Source: an uncultured Candidatus Neoarthromitus sp.
GTDB lineage: Bacteria; Bacillota; Clostridia; Clostridiales; Clostridiaceae
Length of the DNA: 64,000 nucleotides
Direction: 5' to 3'
Assembly: GCA_937890765.1 (NCBI GenBank)
Contig: CALADQ010000019.1
Location: forward strand, 1-64,000
This document shows, one piece after another, positions 1 through 8,798 of this stretch. Positions within the stretch are counted from its first letter, which is position 1. Each line of letters begins with the position of its first letter. The position numbers were made by a program, and so were the translations under genes. Below the pieces are notes generated by a model that was not told the DNA's origin, did no database searches, and saw only the letters and a list, made by a program, of their open reading frames with translations.

Positions 1-628
1 CTAGTATTACAGATTTTTTAAATCTATTTACTCCAACACCAACAAATAATCTAGCTGATGCAAATTTATTTTCAAGCATTGTACGCATGTAGACTTTAGA
101 TTTTTTACATCTATTACTTGCAATGCCTATATACATAACAATATTTTCTTTTCTTAGTATTTTAATTAATACTCCGATATGGGCTGGTTTATAATTATTT
201 ATAATACTTAAATAGTTTAAAAAATCATTGTAACTTATGTAATTTTTAGTTTTGATTTCTATTCTATACTCATTAATAAATTCTTTAAGTTCTGTTTCTG
301 CATCATAAGTTTTAAGCATAGTTAAAAAATTAAAATAATTAGCGTGCACCTGATACGAAAATTTCTTAATAACCGAATCAATTCTCTCTTCTAGAGATAA
401 ATTTTCATTTTTAAGACCTGCTAAAATTTCCCATTTATCAATACCATCTTCTGTTACTGTTGATATGGCAAGTTCATTTAACAGTTTTTTAATATATCTA
501 TTTAAATGATAACTTTCAGTTATTTCGCTATTAAATATTTCTTTTAAGTATGGAGCTTTTAAAATAAACTCTGGCAAATAACTATCAAACCTTTTTTTAA
601 TTGTTTCTAAGTCATGCTCTTTATTCAT
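1..628 (-). CDS. Phage baseplate protein, DUF2313 family (XkdU/YmfQ-like), 3' end off window
   Basis: The reading frame opens with ATG at 628 and stays open to the left edge (209 codons visible). The protein begins MNKEHDLETIKKRF and carries the charged helical N-terminus typical of the DUF2313 family, which sits next to baseplate J proteins in PBSX (xkdU) and Mu-like tails. The start overlaps the stop of the upstream baseplate J gene by 8 bases, the usual translational coupling in this module. The role is wedge/baseplate assembly by family and position. The C-terminus is not visible. Confidence 0.8.
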   Translation of the reverse strand, partial: MNKEHDLETIKKRFDSYLPEFILKAPYLKEIFNSEITESYHLNRYIKKLLNELAISTVTEDGIDKWEILAGLKNENLSLEERIDSVIKKFSYQVHANYFNFLTMLKTYDAETELKEFINEYRIEIKTKNYISYNDFLNYLSIINNYKPAHIGVLIKILRKENIVMYIGIASNRCKKSKVYMRTMLENKFASARLFVGVGVNRFKKSVIL

Positions 629-1679
629 AATCTATTGCCTCTAAAATTGCTTTTTCATCGTAGGCTAATGTTATATTTTGTTTAAGCCCATTTATTAAAA
701 GTTCTCCAAAATCTCTAACACCATAACTTTCAATTACAACGGATATCAGCTCGTGATATATTAAAGTATCTAATTTTTCTATTAAATATTTATTTATATT
801 TTCTTCAAGTTTTTCTTTTACTTTGTTAATATCATATTGATTAACTATGTTTAAATTTAATATCCTTATACTAATGGGTATTTTATTAAAAGTAGTTATA
901 GTTGCTCTAGCTCCTATCGGTGCTTTTCCTTTGCCATATCCTACTTCTAATGGACATATGTAATTTTGTACCTTTTTAATTAATTCCGCGTCGAGTATCT
1001 GTCCATTTTCTCCCCCTACAATAACCTTTACCGTTCCGTTGCCGTAAAAACATGGGATTGCTTTAGCTATTTTAACTCCATCAATCTCTAATGCCCATCT
1101 CTCATAATCTGTAACAGTGCCTACTCCCTCTGGATGAGCTACAACAAAATATAAACGCTTTCTTAAATCTTCATCACTTTCAACATCTTTTCCTCCCATT
1201 ATATCTTCAATTATTTCGATCCTGTTTATTTTTGCGTTATGCCTAAATAAAGTTAAGGCAGCATCTTTAATCAAATTATAATTAGATCCAATATTTTCAG
1301 CTTCAATTTTGCATTGCCTATTAGTAATATACCTTTCTTTAATTATGTATCTTAGAGAAGTTTTTTCGTTAACAAGTATTGTGCCTTCTTCTATTTCAAT
1401 ATCTTCTGCACTTTTTAAAACGACTATTCCGCTAGCCTTTTCTCCCTGTTTTCTGTAGACTCCGTGCTCCTTACACCTAAGATCTAATAATTCTCCCCTA
1501 GCCGTTTCAACAAACGAAGACAAAAATCCATTTTTAAAAAATATTTGATTATTAATTATCTCAAGAGCAATAGCGGATACAATATCATTTAATATACTTC
1601 CTTCACTTTTATCTAGATCAGTTTTTATATTTTTAAATATTCTGGCTTTAATTTCTTGTTCTGTTTGAATATCAAACAT
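621..1679 (-). CDS. Baseplate J-like wedge protein (XkdT-like)
   Basis: This is the large baseplate wedge protein of contractile tails, related to PBSX XkdT and Mu gp47. The N-terminus (about residues 1-70, with SEGSILNDIV and a following helix) and the central region with GGKDVESDEDLRKR and GVGTVTDYERWALEIDGV are characteristic of the baseplate J family. I start it at the ATG at 1679, seven bases after GAGGTG, rather than at the TTG one codon earlier. It overlaps the upstream DUF2634 gene and the downstream DUF2313 gene by a few bases, so the three are coupled. Length (352 residues) is normal for XkdT. Confidence 0.9.
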   Translation of the reverse strand: MFDIQTEQEIKARIFKNIKTDLDKSEGSILNDIVSAIALEIINNQIFFKNGFLSSFVETARGELLDLRCKEHGVYRKQGEKASGIVVLKSAEDIEIEEGTILVNEKTSLRYIIKERYITNRQCKIEAENIGSNYNLIKDAALTLFRHNAKINRIEIIEDIMGGKDVESDEDLRKRLYFVVAHPEGVGTVTDYERWALEIDGVKIAKAIPCFYGNGTVKVIVGGENGQILDAELIKKVQNYICPLEVGYGKGKAPIGARATITTFNKIPISIRILNLNIVNQYDINKVKEKLEENINKYLIEKLDTLIYHELISVVIESYGVRDFGELLINGLKQNITLAYDEKAILEAIDYE

Positions 1680-2091
1680 CAAAACTCACCTCAAAATTTA
1701 GAGTTTCATCAATCTTTGTTTCAATTTTTAAACTTAAAAATAATTTATTATAATCCAGCCTAAACTCAATAATAGAAACACTTTCTATATAATTGTTAAT
1801 AATTAGAGCTTCTATAATCTCTTTTCTTAAATCCCTTTTAACTTTTGCAGTTAATACCTTGCCTATAAAACTTTTAATAAAAGTTCCGTGAGCATTAGAG
1901 TAAATTAAATATTTAAATCTATTAGTTTTAATGGTCTTATAAATCCAAACTTTTAACGCTTCAATTCCTGATACAATAACAAACATGTTATTTTTAATTA
2001 TTGGTTCATCTTTTTCAAAATCCCATGCTATTTCTTTTAAACTATTTTCTAATTTCCTTATTTCTTTCGCTTTGATATTTGGAAAAATCAT
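1672..2091 (-). CDS. Phage tail/baseplate protein DUF2634 (XkdS-like)
   Basis: The 139-residue protein matches the XkdS/DUF2634 pattern: an early WDF motif (AWDFEKDEPI), a central stretch GIEALKVWIYKTIKT followed by a region rich in YSNAHGT, and a beta-rich end. The family is structurally related to gp25-like baseplate lysozyme-fold proteins and lies between XkdR and XkdT in PBSX-type tails, exactly as here. Its ATG at 2091 overlaps the stop of the preceding DUF2577 gene (ATGA type). The precise role in the wedge is known only from family context. Confidence 0.85.
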   Translation of the reverse strand: MIFPNIKAKEIRKLENSLKEIAWDFEKDEPIIKNNMFVIVSGIEALKVWIYKTIKTNRFKYLIYSNAHGTFIKSFIGKVLTAKVKRDLRKEIIEALIINNYIESVSIIEFRLDYNKLFLSLKIETKIDETLNFEVSFDV

Positions 2092-2411
2092 AAATATAAC
2101 CTATCAATGACTATAAATTTTTGACCATCTTCAATACTATATAAAACTACTTTATCTCCTACTTTAAGCTTATCTTGTTCGTATTTCTCTTCATTTATTG
2201 TGCAATAAACGTCACAATCTATGTCTGGTATTAATGGTTCGATTAATTTTTGTATTTTATCAGTTAAAATAATATCATGTTCATCTAATAAAATATCACT
2301 TAAAGAAATAGACATTGGATCTAAACTTTTAATTTCTCCAATGTCTATAACATTACTTATAATTTTACTATCACTATTTATTTCTTTTGCTAAAGACGAA
2401 TAAACATTCAA
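2088..2411 (-). CDS. Phage tail protein DUF2577 (XkdR-like)
   Basis: A 107-residue protein with the DUF2577 layout: short helical N-terminus, the segment IGEIKSLDPMSISLSDILLD and the C-terminal beta motif LKVGDKVVLYSIEDGQKFIVIDRL. It is initiated at a TTG at 2411, seven bases after GAGGTG; the nearby ATG is in another frame. The neighbours XkdQ (upstream) and XkdS (downstream) fix its identity. The function is an OB-like baseplate component by family association, not proven. Confidence 0.83.
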   Translation of the reverse strand: MNVYSSLAKEINSDSKIISNVIDIGEIKSLDPMSISLSDILLDEHDIILTDKIQKLIEPLIPDIDCDVYCTINEEKYEQDKLKVGDKVVLYSIEDGQKFIVIDRLYL

Positions 2412-2425
2412 TAATACTCACCTCT

Positions 2426-3394
2426 TTATTTTTTAGATTGTTTTTTATTATTTTCTTTTGATTCTTCTTCTCCTGAACTCTGTTCATCCATTATTTTTTC
2501 GAAACTAAGCTCAATACTTGTTGTATGAGTACTATTTTCAAAATTATGAGTATCACTTTTAATATAAAATAACCCCTTAATATTTGTATCATTTTCTGTT
2601 ATGTAAACACACTTTCCAGTAGTCAAAGACAAATCCCCAACACATTCAGCATTTAAAGTTTTTTCTATATCCTTAAGTTTTGAATTATAATCTTCTTGTT
2701 CTCCATCTCTATTTTTTTCAAAACTTAAACTAAGTTTTCCATATAAAGAAATCCATGAATCATTTTTAATTTCTTGTATCTTTTCTTGACTTTCATTGTA
2801 AACAATAACTGAATTTATCATGTTTTGCAAATCTTCAGAATGAGAAACTTTAATAATGTTTATACCTTCTTTTAATTCCACTCCATTTTCTACGAAAGCT
2901 TCCTTTATTGTTAGTCCCCTATTATAAGTCATATAGTATTTCTTACCTGTCTTTTCACTTGCCATTGTATAAGCTGTCTGAATAATTCCATACAAGTCTG
3001 AGTTTCTAAACTTTCTATTTATTGTAATTCCTGTACTTTCTGTATGATTTATTTTTATATTGAACTCACTACAAATTTTATTTGTGATTCCTTCTGGAGT
3101 TTGATTTTTAAAATTATAACTAGCTTGATTCTTCTTTAAGTAAATTAACTTATCAAAACAAATTAGGTTCATTTGCTCTCCTTCTGAATCCATATCTTTC
3201 TTAAAAATATGATACTCAATTCCATTAAACTCTATTATCTCTCCAAGAAAAACTTCTCTATAATCTTTACAGTACAAAGTTAAATCAAGAGTTCTAGCTA
3301 CTTCACTTAAACTAGAGCTAAGGCTCATTTTTATTCTTAAATTGCTTATATCTACCTTGGCTCCAGCTCTTTTAACATGATATATTTTTATCAT
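2426..3394 (-). CDS. Baseplate hub protein (XkdQ/YqbQ-like, late control gene D fold)
   Basis: The 322-residue protein opens with VKRAGAKVDISNLRIKMSLS and contains the AARTLDLTL-like segment (EVARTLDLTLYCKDY) typical of XkdQ/YqbQ, the PBSX equivalent of gpD/gp27 hub proteins that carry the tail spike. The C-terminal region ends with a hydrophilic low-complexity tail (EEESKENNKKQSKK), common in this family. Start ATG at 3394 overlaps the stop of the LysM tail gene by four bases. Confidence 0.85.
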   Translation of the reverse strand: MIKIYHVKRAGAKVDISNLRIKMSLSSSLSEVARTLDLTLYCKDYREVFLGEIIEFNGIEYHIFKKDMDSEGEQMNLICFDKLIYLKKNQASYNFKNQTPEGITNKICSEFNIKINHTESTGITINRKFRNSDLYGIIQTAYTMASEKTGKKYYMTYNRGLTIKEAFVENGVELKEGINIIKVSHSEDLQNMINSVIVYNESQEKIQEIKNDSWISLYGKLSLSFEKNRDGEQEDYNSKLKDIEKTLNAECVGDLSLTTGKCVYITENDTNIKGLFYIKSDTHNFENSTHTTSIELSFEKIMDEQSSGEEESKENNKKQSKK

Positions 3395-4002
3395 AATTTA
3401 AGCTCCTGACCATCTAGTATAAAATTAGGATCACTTATACCATTCTTTTCTGCAAGTTCCATATACCTATTGCCATCTCCATAAAATTTCTTTGCTATAT
3501 TATAGAGGGTATCGCCTGATTTTACTTTATAAGTTTTTATATTTTTCATTTCTTTATTTGTCTCTTTCTCTCTACTTTCTTTAACTGCATTTTCAATACT
3601 TGGTTCTTTATATTCTATTAAGGTTAAATTATAATACATATCTCCTGTGCCGTCTTTAGACATCCACTCATACTTGCTTATTTGTACTTTTGTATCCACA
3701 TCCATACCAAATATTTTAAATGGTACAACTTTGTTACTTCTCTGTATATCATGTAAAAACCAATTAATATCTTCCATTGTATTTATGTTTCTTGTATATG
3801 GTTTTGCATAAGATGGAGCTGATTTTGTTGGATCGTAAAAAAAGGACTCTATTGTAAAAGTCCTTAATTTCATATTAGTAGTTTTAGATATTTCACCAAA
3901 TCCATCAATGGTGAGTGATGATACTTCATTTTCTTCATATACTCCTAATTCTTTTTGTCTAATTGGAAATCTAAAATCATCAAGCCATATTTCATACAAC
4001 AT
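3391..4002 (-). CDS. LysM-domain tail protein (XkdP-like)
   Basis: Residues 1-130 form the XkdP-type tail domain (MLYEIWLDDFRFP, then a beta-rich core), which connects tail tube and hub. Residues about 156-203 are a single LysM repeat (YKVKSGDTLYNIAKKFYGDG, ending ILDGQELKL), a fold that binds peptidoglycan GlcNAc. The gene lies directly after the tape measure gene with an 11-base overlap, as in PBSX. Likely role: joins the tube to the hub and may touch the cell wall during injection. Confidence 0.9.
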   Translation of the reverse strand: MLYEIWLDDFRFPIRQKELGVYEENEVSSLTIDGFGEISKTTNMKLRTFTIESFFYDPTKSAPSYAKPYTRNINTMEDINWFLHDIQRSNKVVPFKIFGMDVDTKVQISKYEWMSKDGTGDMYYNLTLIEYKEPSIENAVKESREKETNKEMKNIKTYKVKSGDTLYNIAKKFYGDGNRYMELAEKNGISDPNFILDGQELKL

Positions 4003-6511
4003 TTAACTTCATCACCTTGAGTTTCTCTATAATTACCTTTGCTACTGTTTCAGCTAAAGAATTTATATCACTATTATCTCCCTTACCTGAATAATTAACA
4101 GTAACATTTAAATTTACATTACTAGTATTTGTATTTATTGAACTTTTGCTACTATTATTGTTCTCTACACCACTAAATCCAAAGAATTTACTAACTATTG
4201 TATTATTTGAACTTTTCAAATTATCTGAATATCTTTTATCATAAAATTTATTTTCTTCAGCTGTTAAAACTCTTTCTCCTTTATGTAGTTCCGCTATGAA
4301 TCCATCATAAGGAACAAAATCAAGACCAGTTTTATATGAGCCATCAATTAAATTAGAATTATTTAACCTTTTTTGTTTAGACTTCTCACTCCACTCAACA
4401 CGTCCTATTGCCTTTATATTAACAAATGGTATTGCATTAATTTTATCTATTACCCAGTTAATGCCATCTATTATTTTATTTGTTGCCCATTCTACACTCT
4501 CTACTATGCGTTGCCAAATATTATGCACTGCATTTCTAAAGCTGTCATTCGTACGCCAAAGATGAGCAATAACTCCAATTATACCTATAATCGCTCCAAT
4601 AATTAATACAATAGGATTAGAAGATAAAAATGTAAATGCTTTACCAAGCAATCCTACACCTTGTGTTGCATTAATTAAAGTACCCTTTAAAAATGACATG
4701 ACACCTGCGATTGCTGAAACGGAAGTTATAAGTCCTCCTACTGTTGTTATTAATGGTGGTATAATAACTGCCATAAGTCCAAACATAACAATATTTTTTT
4801 GTGTTTCTGGTGATAAGTTAGCAAATTTATCTAACATATTAGATACTAATTCTATTACTTGAGAAAAAGCAGGTAATAAATGTTCTGATATTTTAATTCC
4901 CAAATGCTCAAATTTAGATTGAAAGCTAGCTATTCCTCCTGCAGCATTATCTTGCATAGTTTTTGCCATAATTTCAAGTGCTCCATTAGAATTAATTATA
5001 TCACCTGTAAGTCCTTGATACTCTTCAGAAAGCCCACTCATAATAGCTTCCATAGTTTTTCCATGTTCCTTACCTGCTATCATTGATAAATATGTAACCC
5101 TCTGTTCTTGGGTCATTCCTTTAAGTGCATCTTTCAATTTATAAAATGTTTTCTCAAGTCCAATAAAATTACCATTTGAATCAAAAGCTGAAAAATTTAA
5201 TGCTTCTAATGCTTTTTGAGCTTGACCTGTTGGAGAAGTTAAATTTGTTAGTATAGCAGAAAGCCCTCTTCCAGCTTCAGATCCTTTAATACCACGGTTA
5301 GCCATTACTCCAAGAATTCCAGAAAGTTCAGATATATTTCCACCCAGACTTTTAGATTTTCCACCTACAACAATAAAAGCTTCCATCATTTGAAGAATTG
5401 AAGTATTTGAAGAAGTAGAAGTTTTAGAAACCTTGTCTAGGAATCCTCCTAGTTCTTCTACCTTAAGTCCAAGAGCAGACATACTATCTGTAACAAGATC
5501 TGACGTTGTAGCAAGATCTGCTTTTCCCGCTTCAGATAATCTAAGTATTGGTTCAATCCCACCTATTATTTGCTGAGTATCCCATCCTGCTAATGCCATA
5601 TATTCCATAGCATTAGCTGACTCACTAGCAGATTTGGTTGTTTCTTTGCCCATTTCCATTGCTTTTTGTTTTAAAAGTTCCATTCCTTCAGCTGTTGCTT
5701 TACTTCCTAAAGTACCCTCAACTGAAGATAAGGCAGATTCAAAATTTATTCCAGTTTTAAGCGATGCTCCAAGTCCTATTGTAACTGGAGTAGATATACC
5801 TAAAGACATAGATTTTCCTACACTCTTGATACTGCCTCCAAGTCTTTCAAAGCCAGAATATTTATTTTTATTATTATCAAAATTATCATAGAGATTATTT
5901 ATATTATTGCTTTGATTCTGCAAATTAAAAGCATTTTTAATACCTGAAAGTTTTGAATTCTTACTTGATAACTCATCAAATTTCTTTCCTAATGCTCCTA
6001 TACTTACATCAAGTTTTGAAACTTCCTTTTGAGCATCTGAAAGTTCTTTAGCATACTTTTTATTTTCCACTCTTGCTTTACTTAAACTACTCGTCTTTTC
6101 TTTAAGTGCTAAATCAACTTGTTTTAATTTGCTCTCATACTTAGAAAAGACCTCAGGATTTCCTGATGTCTTTAACTTTTCCATTTCTGATATTAATTTT
6201 TGTTTCTTAAGTGATAACTCTTGAACATCTTTAGAAAGATTTTTAACACTTTTTGAAGAAGTTTCTGTTAACTTTTTCCATCCTTCCATAGACTTTTGAG
6301 CATTTTTTAAATCTTCTTTGTTCTTTTCTATGGCATTATTAATATCTTTTAAAGCACTTTGGAGTTCTTTTTTGTCCAATTTATAGGATTTATTCAAAAC
6401 ATCTTTAATACCATTAGTTTCCTTTTTAAAACTATCTTGATGTTTTCTGATACTACTTAAAGGACCTGTAAACATATCTTTAAGTGTTATTACCGCATTT
6501 AAGTATTTCAT
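3992..6511 (-). CDS. Tail tape measure protein
   Basis: The 839-residue protein has the architecture of TP901/XkdO-type tape measures: a long coiled-coil N-terminus (about 1-200, K/E-rich heptads), the conserved tape measure core near residues 230-480 (GSIKSVGKSMSLGIS, GLGASLKTGINFESALSSV, KALEALNFSAFDSNGNFIGL), hydrophobic transmembrane-like stretches near 575-650, and an Asn/Ser-rich C-terminus. It sets tail length and enters the host membrane. ATG at 6511 is preceded by GGTGG and overlaps the stop of the frameshifted chaperone extension (ATGA at 6508-6511). It is short for a tape measure, suggesting a tail of roughly 120 nm by the usual 1.5 angstrom per residue rule. Confidence 0.93.
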   Translation of the reverse strand: MKYLNAVITLKDMFTGPLSSIRKHQDSFKKETNGIKDVLNKSYKLDKKELQSALKDINNAIEKNKEDLKNAQKSMEGWKKLTETSSKSVKNLSKDVQELSLKKQKLISEMEKLKTSGNPEVFSKYESKLKQVDLALKEKTSSLSKARVENKKYAKELSDAQKEVSKLDVSIGALGKKFDELSSKNSKLSGIKNAFNLQNQSNNINNLYDNFDNNKNKYSGFERLGGSIKSVGKSMSLGISTPVTIGLGASLKTGINFESALSSVEGTLGSKATAEGMELLKQKAMEMGKETTKSASESANAMEYMALAGWDTQQIIGGIEPILRLSEAGKADLATTSDLVTDSMSALGLKVEELGGFLDKVSKTSTSSNTSILQMMEAFIVVGGKSKSLGGNISELSGILGVMANRGIKGSEAGRGLSAILTNLTSPTGQAQKALEALNFSAFDSNGNFIGLEKTFYKLKDALKGMTQEQRVTYLSMIAGKEHGKTMEAIMSGLSEEYQGLTGDIINSNGALEIMAKTMQDNAAGGIASFQSKFEHLGIKISEHLLPAFSQVIELVSNMLDKFANLSPETQKNIVMFGLMAVIIPPLITTVGGLITSVSAIAGVMSFLKGTLINATQGVGLLGKAFTFLSSNPIVLIIGAIIGIIGVIAHLWRTNDSFRNAVHNIWQRIVESVEWATNKIIDGINWVIDKINAIPFVNIKAIGRVEWSEKSKQKRLNNSNLIDGSYKTGLDFVPYDGFIAELHKGERVLTAEENKFYDKRYSDNLKSSNNTIVSKFFGFSGVENNNSSKSSINTNTSNVNLNVTVNYSGKGDNSDINSLAETVAKVIIEKLKVMKLNVV

Positions 6512-7043
6512 TTTTCCACCGTGTTACTTTCTATTTCTGCTTGCATACTTGCAGTCATAAATATTTCTGAGCGTATATCTAATGATAATAAATATTCTAA
6601 TGTTAAACCTTTTTGTATGTAATAGTGTAGAAAAAACGCACTATCATTAGATTTAATTAGTTTTTTAAGTTATCAATTAAAGTAATACTATCTTCATCAA
6701 AAAATCCAGAATCTTTTGTTAATTCTTTTGACATCCCAGCTATTTCACCTAATGTAAATATTTTATCTAATATATCATATGGTCTTGATACATTATAAGC
6801 ACTATGTAAACGTATATCTTTAATATTAGGCTCAACTATTGAATTATATAATAAATGTAAATCACCATCATGCGAATTATCTTTTGCAATATCTAGTGCA
6901 TCTAATATTAATTCGTTGTTTGGTTTTCTTAATTTAATACATCTATCAATACGCTTTATATATAGTTCTATATAATTTTCTTTATTATTGGTTTGACTAG
7001 CCTTATTTATTAGCTCGTCTAATGTTAATCTATCTTTATTCAT
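6508..7043 (-). CDS. Tail assembly chaperone, long form by predicted -1 frameshift (gpGT-like)
   Basis: Shifting back one base at the heptamer (6660-6666) continues translation for 50 codons, 6660 to 6511, before TGA at 6508-6510, giving a fusion of about 178 residues. The extension contains KGLTLEYLLSLDIRSEIF and ends MQAEIESNTVEK, which resembles the short helical T part of Gram-positive tail chaperones. Its stop overlaps the ATG of the tape measure gene, so the open frame fills the otherwise empty 145-base gap. In lambda and many tailed phages a fixed G:GT ratio made by this mechanism is needed for tail assembly. Confidence 0.8.
6657..7043 (-). CDS. Tail assembly chaperone, short form (XkdN/gpG-like)
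   Basis: A 128-residue, mainly helical acidic protein (MNKDRLTLDELINKASQ) placed between the tail tube gene and the tape measure gene, the invariant place for tail assembly chaperones such as PBSX XkdN and lambda gpG. The frame ends with TTA AAA AAC TAA, so the last sense codons form an A AAA AAC slippery heptamer directly before the stop. The short form would be the majority product; the longer one is listed separately. No residue-level family motif is recognised, so identity rests on position, length and the frameshift site. Confidence 0.85.
   Translation of the reverse strand: MNKDRLTLDELINKASQTNNKENYIELYIKRIDRCIKLRKPNNELILDALDIAKDNSHDGDLHLLYNSIVEPNIKDIRLHSAYNVSRPYDILDKIFTLGEIAGMSKELTKDSGFFDEDSITLIDNLKN
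6660..6666 (-). other. Slippery heptamer A AAA AAC for -1 ribosomal frameshift
   Basis: On the minus strand the codons TTA AAA AAC TAA give the canonical X XXY YYZ heptamer in the correct phase at the last two sense codons of the short chaperone frame. The adjacent stop codon is compatible with slippage. No strong downstream pseudoknot is obvious by eye; about 15 bases on, AT-rich sequence predominates. Confidence 0.8.
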
Positions 7044-7061
7044 TTTTATACTTTTATCCTC

Positions 7062-7499
7062 CTAAGTTATTGATTCTTCATATACTATATCACTTGCAGT
7101 ACATCCAAACTTGTACTCTTCATCTACCTCTTTTTTCTTTTCAAAAGACATAATAGAAATTTCATTAAACCATACATTTCGCACAGATACTCTCTCAGCT
7201 CCAAAAGCATCTGGATCATCTAATTTGCCTATTAATTCAGATCTAGGATCTAATCCTTGATTCCATGCTTCAAGAAATCTTTTAGTATTTTTAGAATATA
7301 ATTTTTTAACTGAGAAGCTTCCTTCTGCCTTTACAGCAACGATTTTCGAATCTATATCAAGTCCTTCCCCTGGTATATCTACTCTTTCAGGGGTTGTTTT
7401 TAGCTCAAATTTGTTTAATATTGCTAATTTTTCACCATCCCACCATAATTCTCCCCAAGATCCACTTACTACATTACGTCCTCTATATTTTTTACTCAT
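7062..7499 (-). CDS. Phage tail tube protein (XkdM/YqbM-like)
   Basis: The 145-residue protein has the features of XkdM-type inner tube subunits: VVSGSWGELWWDGEKLAI at the N-terminus, a TPERVDIPG segment, GSFSVKKLYS and a C-terminal beta strand pair. It polymerises into the tube inside the contractile sheath. It is directly downstream of the sheath gene (22 bases) and upstream of the chaperone gene, the standard PBSX order. Confidence 0.92.
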   Translation of the reverse strand: MSKKYRGRNVVSGSWGELWWDGEKLAILNKFELKTTPERVDIPGEGLDIDSKIVAVKAEGSFSVKKLYSKNTKRFLEAWNQGLDPRSELIGKLDDPDAFGAERVSVRNVWFNEISIMSFEKKKEVDEEYKFGCTASDIVYEESIT

Positions 7500-7522
7500 T
7501 TATAACTCCTTTCAAATCTTTT

Positions 7523-8584
7523 CTAAATATTAAATGAAATTTTAATATCCTCTATGGAATCAACTGGAGTAATACTTCCTTTAATGTAAAAATTAGATCC
7601 AGTATTGTATTTTCTTATTTGTCCTTCATCCATTTGATTAATGTTTTCTTCTGATATTCCCTTAGATAGCATGTAATTTTTATGGGCTTCTACATCTATA
7701 TCCACTCTATTTTCCCCATCTCCAAGTATTTCTTGGTTAACTAATTCTTTTAAATACGCATTAATAGTACCTATGCACATCATTTTATTATCATAAGTAT
7801 TTATAACTCTTCCTATATACTCTTTTTTCATAGTTTTATAAATATCATCCTTAATCATATCAATTATTTCAATGATTCGAATCTTTTTAAATATTTCACC
7901 TTTAGTAATTGTAGATGTTGTAAAAGAATTAACTCCTCTACCAATTTTAACTACTCCATCATCTTTAATTAAAATTAACTTTCCATTATTGATTTCATTA
8001 TTTGGATTGTCAAAAATATTTGTATCTACTATATCTTTAAGTTCGTAATAAGTAGATGACATAAAGAAAGGTATTGAGGCTAAGATACTTGCAATTCTTG
8101 ATACAAATTTTTCTGGAGGATATGTTTTTCCATTTTCATCAGTACAAGTTGAAATATAATTTATAATTCCCTCACTATCACCTTGAATATTTGACAACAC
8201 TGCTTTAAAAATCTTATTATTTTTTCTTTGTTCTTTAATAAACGAAGCTATTTTTTGATTATCATCAACTTCACCATCTGGATAACAAAGATAGTTGAAA
8301 TTTTCAGTCGATAATCTAGCTAACGCCTTATCTATTGTATTTTCATTTGTAATTCTTTCAATGATTAATTTACTTAGATCTTCTTTAAATGCTTGACGTA
8401 TATAATCAAAGTTTTCTTCAGAAAACTTTGAATCATCTATCTTATCAAATGATGTATATACATATCTTAACTCTTCATCTGTATCATCTTCTTTTATTAT
8501 CATTGCTACTGTTCCTCTTTCGCTGCGTCTAATTGCTGTTGATGATAATGTTTTAAACTCTATTGATATTTCTGGTAATCCCAC
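7523..8584 (-). CDS. Contractile tail sheath protein (XkdK-like)
   Basis: A 353-residue sheath subunit: the N-terminus LPEISIEFKTLSSTAI with RSERGTVAMIIKE, the middle ISTCTDENGKTYPPEKFVSRIASILASIPF segment split over two motifs, and the C-terminal FYIKGSITPVDSIEDIKI handshake strand are typical of XkdK/phage sheath proteins. It is initiated at GTG (8584) eight bases after GGGGGA. Presence of sheath makes the tail contractile. A terminator and a repeated-motif leader precede it, so it probably has its own promoter. Confidence 0.92.
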   Translation of the reverse strand: MGLPEISIEFKTLSSTAIRRSERGTVAMIIKEDDTDEELRYVYTSFDKIDDSKFSEENFDYIRQAFKEDLSKLIIERITNENTIDKALARLSTENFNYLCYPDGEVDDNQKIASFIKEQRKNNKIFKAVLSNIQGDSEGIINYISTCTDENGKTYPPEKFVSRIASILASIPFFMSSTYYELKDIVDTNIFDNPNNEINNGKLILIKDDGVVKIGRGVNSFTTSTITKGEIFKKIRIIEIIDMIKDDIYKTMKKEYIGRVINTYDNKMMCIGTINAYLKELVNQEILGDGENRVDIDVEAHKNYMLSKGISEENINQMDEGQIRKYNTGSNFYIKGSITPVDSIEDIKISFNI

Positions 8585-8670
8585 TTTATTTTATCCCCCT
8601 TTTAAAAATTGCTCCTATCCCTTCTCATCCATTTTAAAAATTTAATTTTAATTTTTATCATTAAAATTTT

Positions 8671-8738
8671 GTATTACGATATTGGTAATACAATTTGTTA
8701 GACAATTTGTAATACATGTGTTAGACAATTTGTAATAC
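8671..8738. repeat. Repeat-rich leader upstream of the sheath gene
   Basis: Two exact 20-base direct copies, plus strand TGTTAGACAATTTGTAATAC, lie at 8696-8715 and 8719-8738 (period 23). Just beside them GTATTAC (8671-8677) and GTAATAC (8685-8691) form an inverted pair. Read on the minus strand each copy is GTATTACAAA plus TTGTCTAACA. The gap 8585-8797 holds no gene; these repeats look like regulator-binding or promoter elements for the tail operon. A 13-base match to this motif lies at 20441-20453. Confidence 0.6.
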
Positions 8739-8761
8739 AGAGAGGGCAGGGACTTTTTAAC

Positions 8762-8798
8762 AAAATAAAAATCACCATATTAAATTAAATATGATGAT
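8762..8798 (-). terminator. Rho-independent terminator after the tail terminator gene
   Basis: Stem-loop at 8771-8798: on the minus strand ATCATCATATT pairs with AATATGGTGAT (11 pairs, one G-U), followed by TTTTTATTTTG. It begins at the stop codon of the 8798-9223 gene and separates the head genes from the sheath-to-baseplate genes. Confidence 0.75.
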
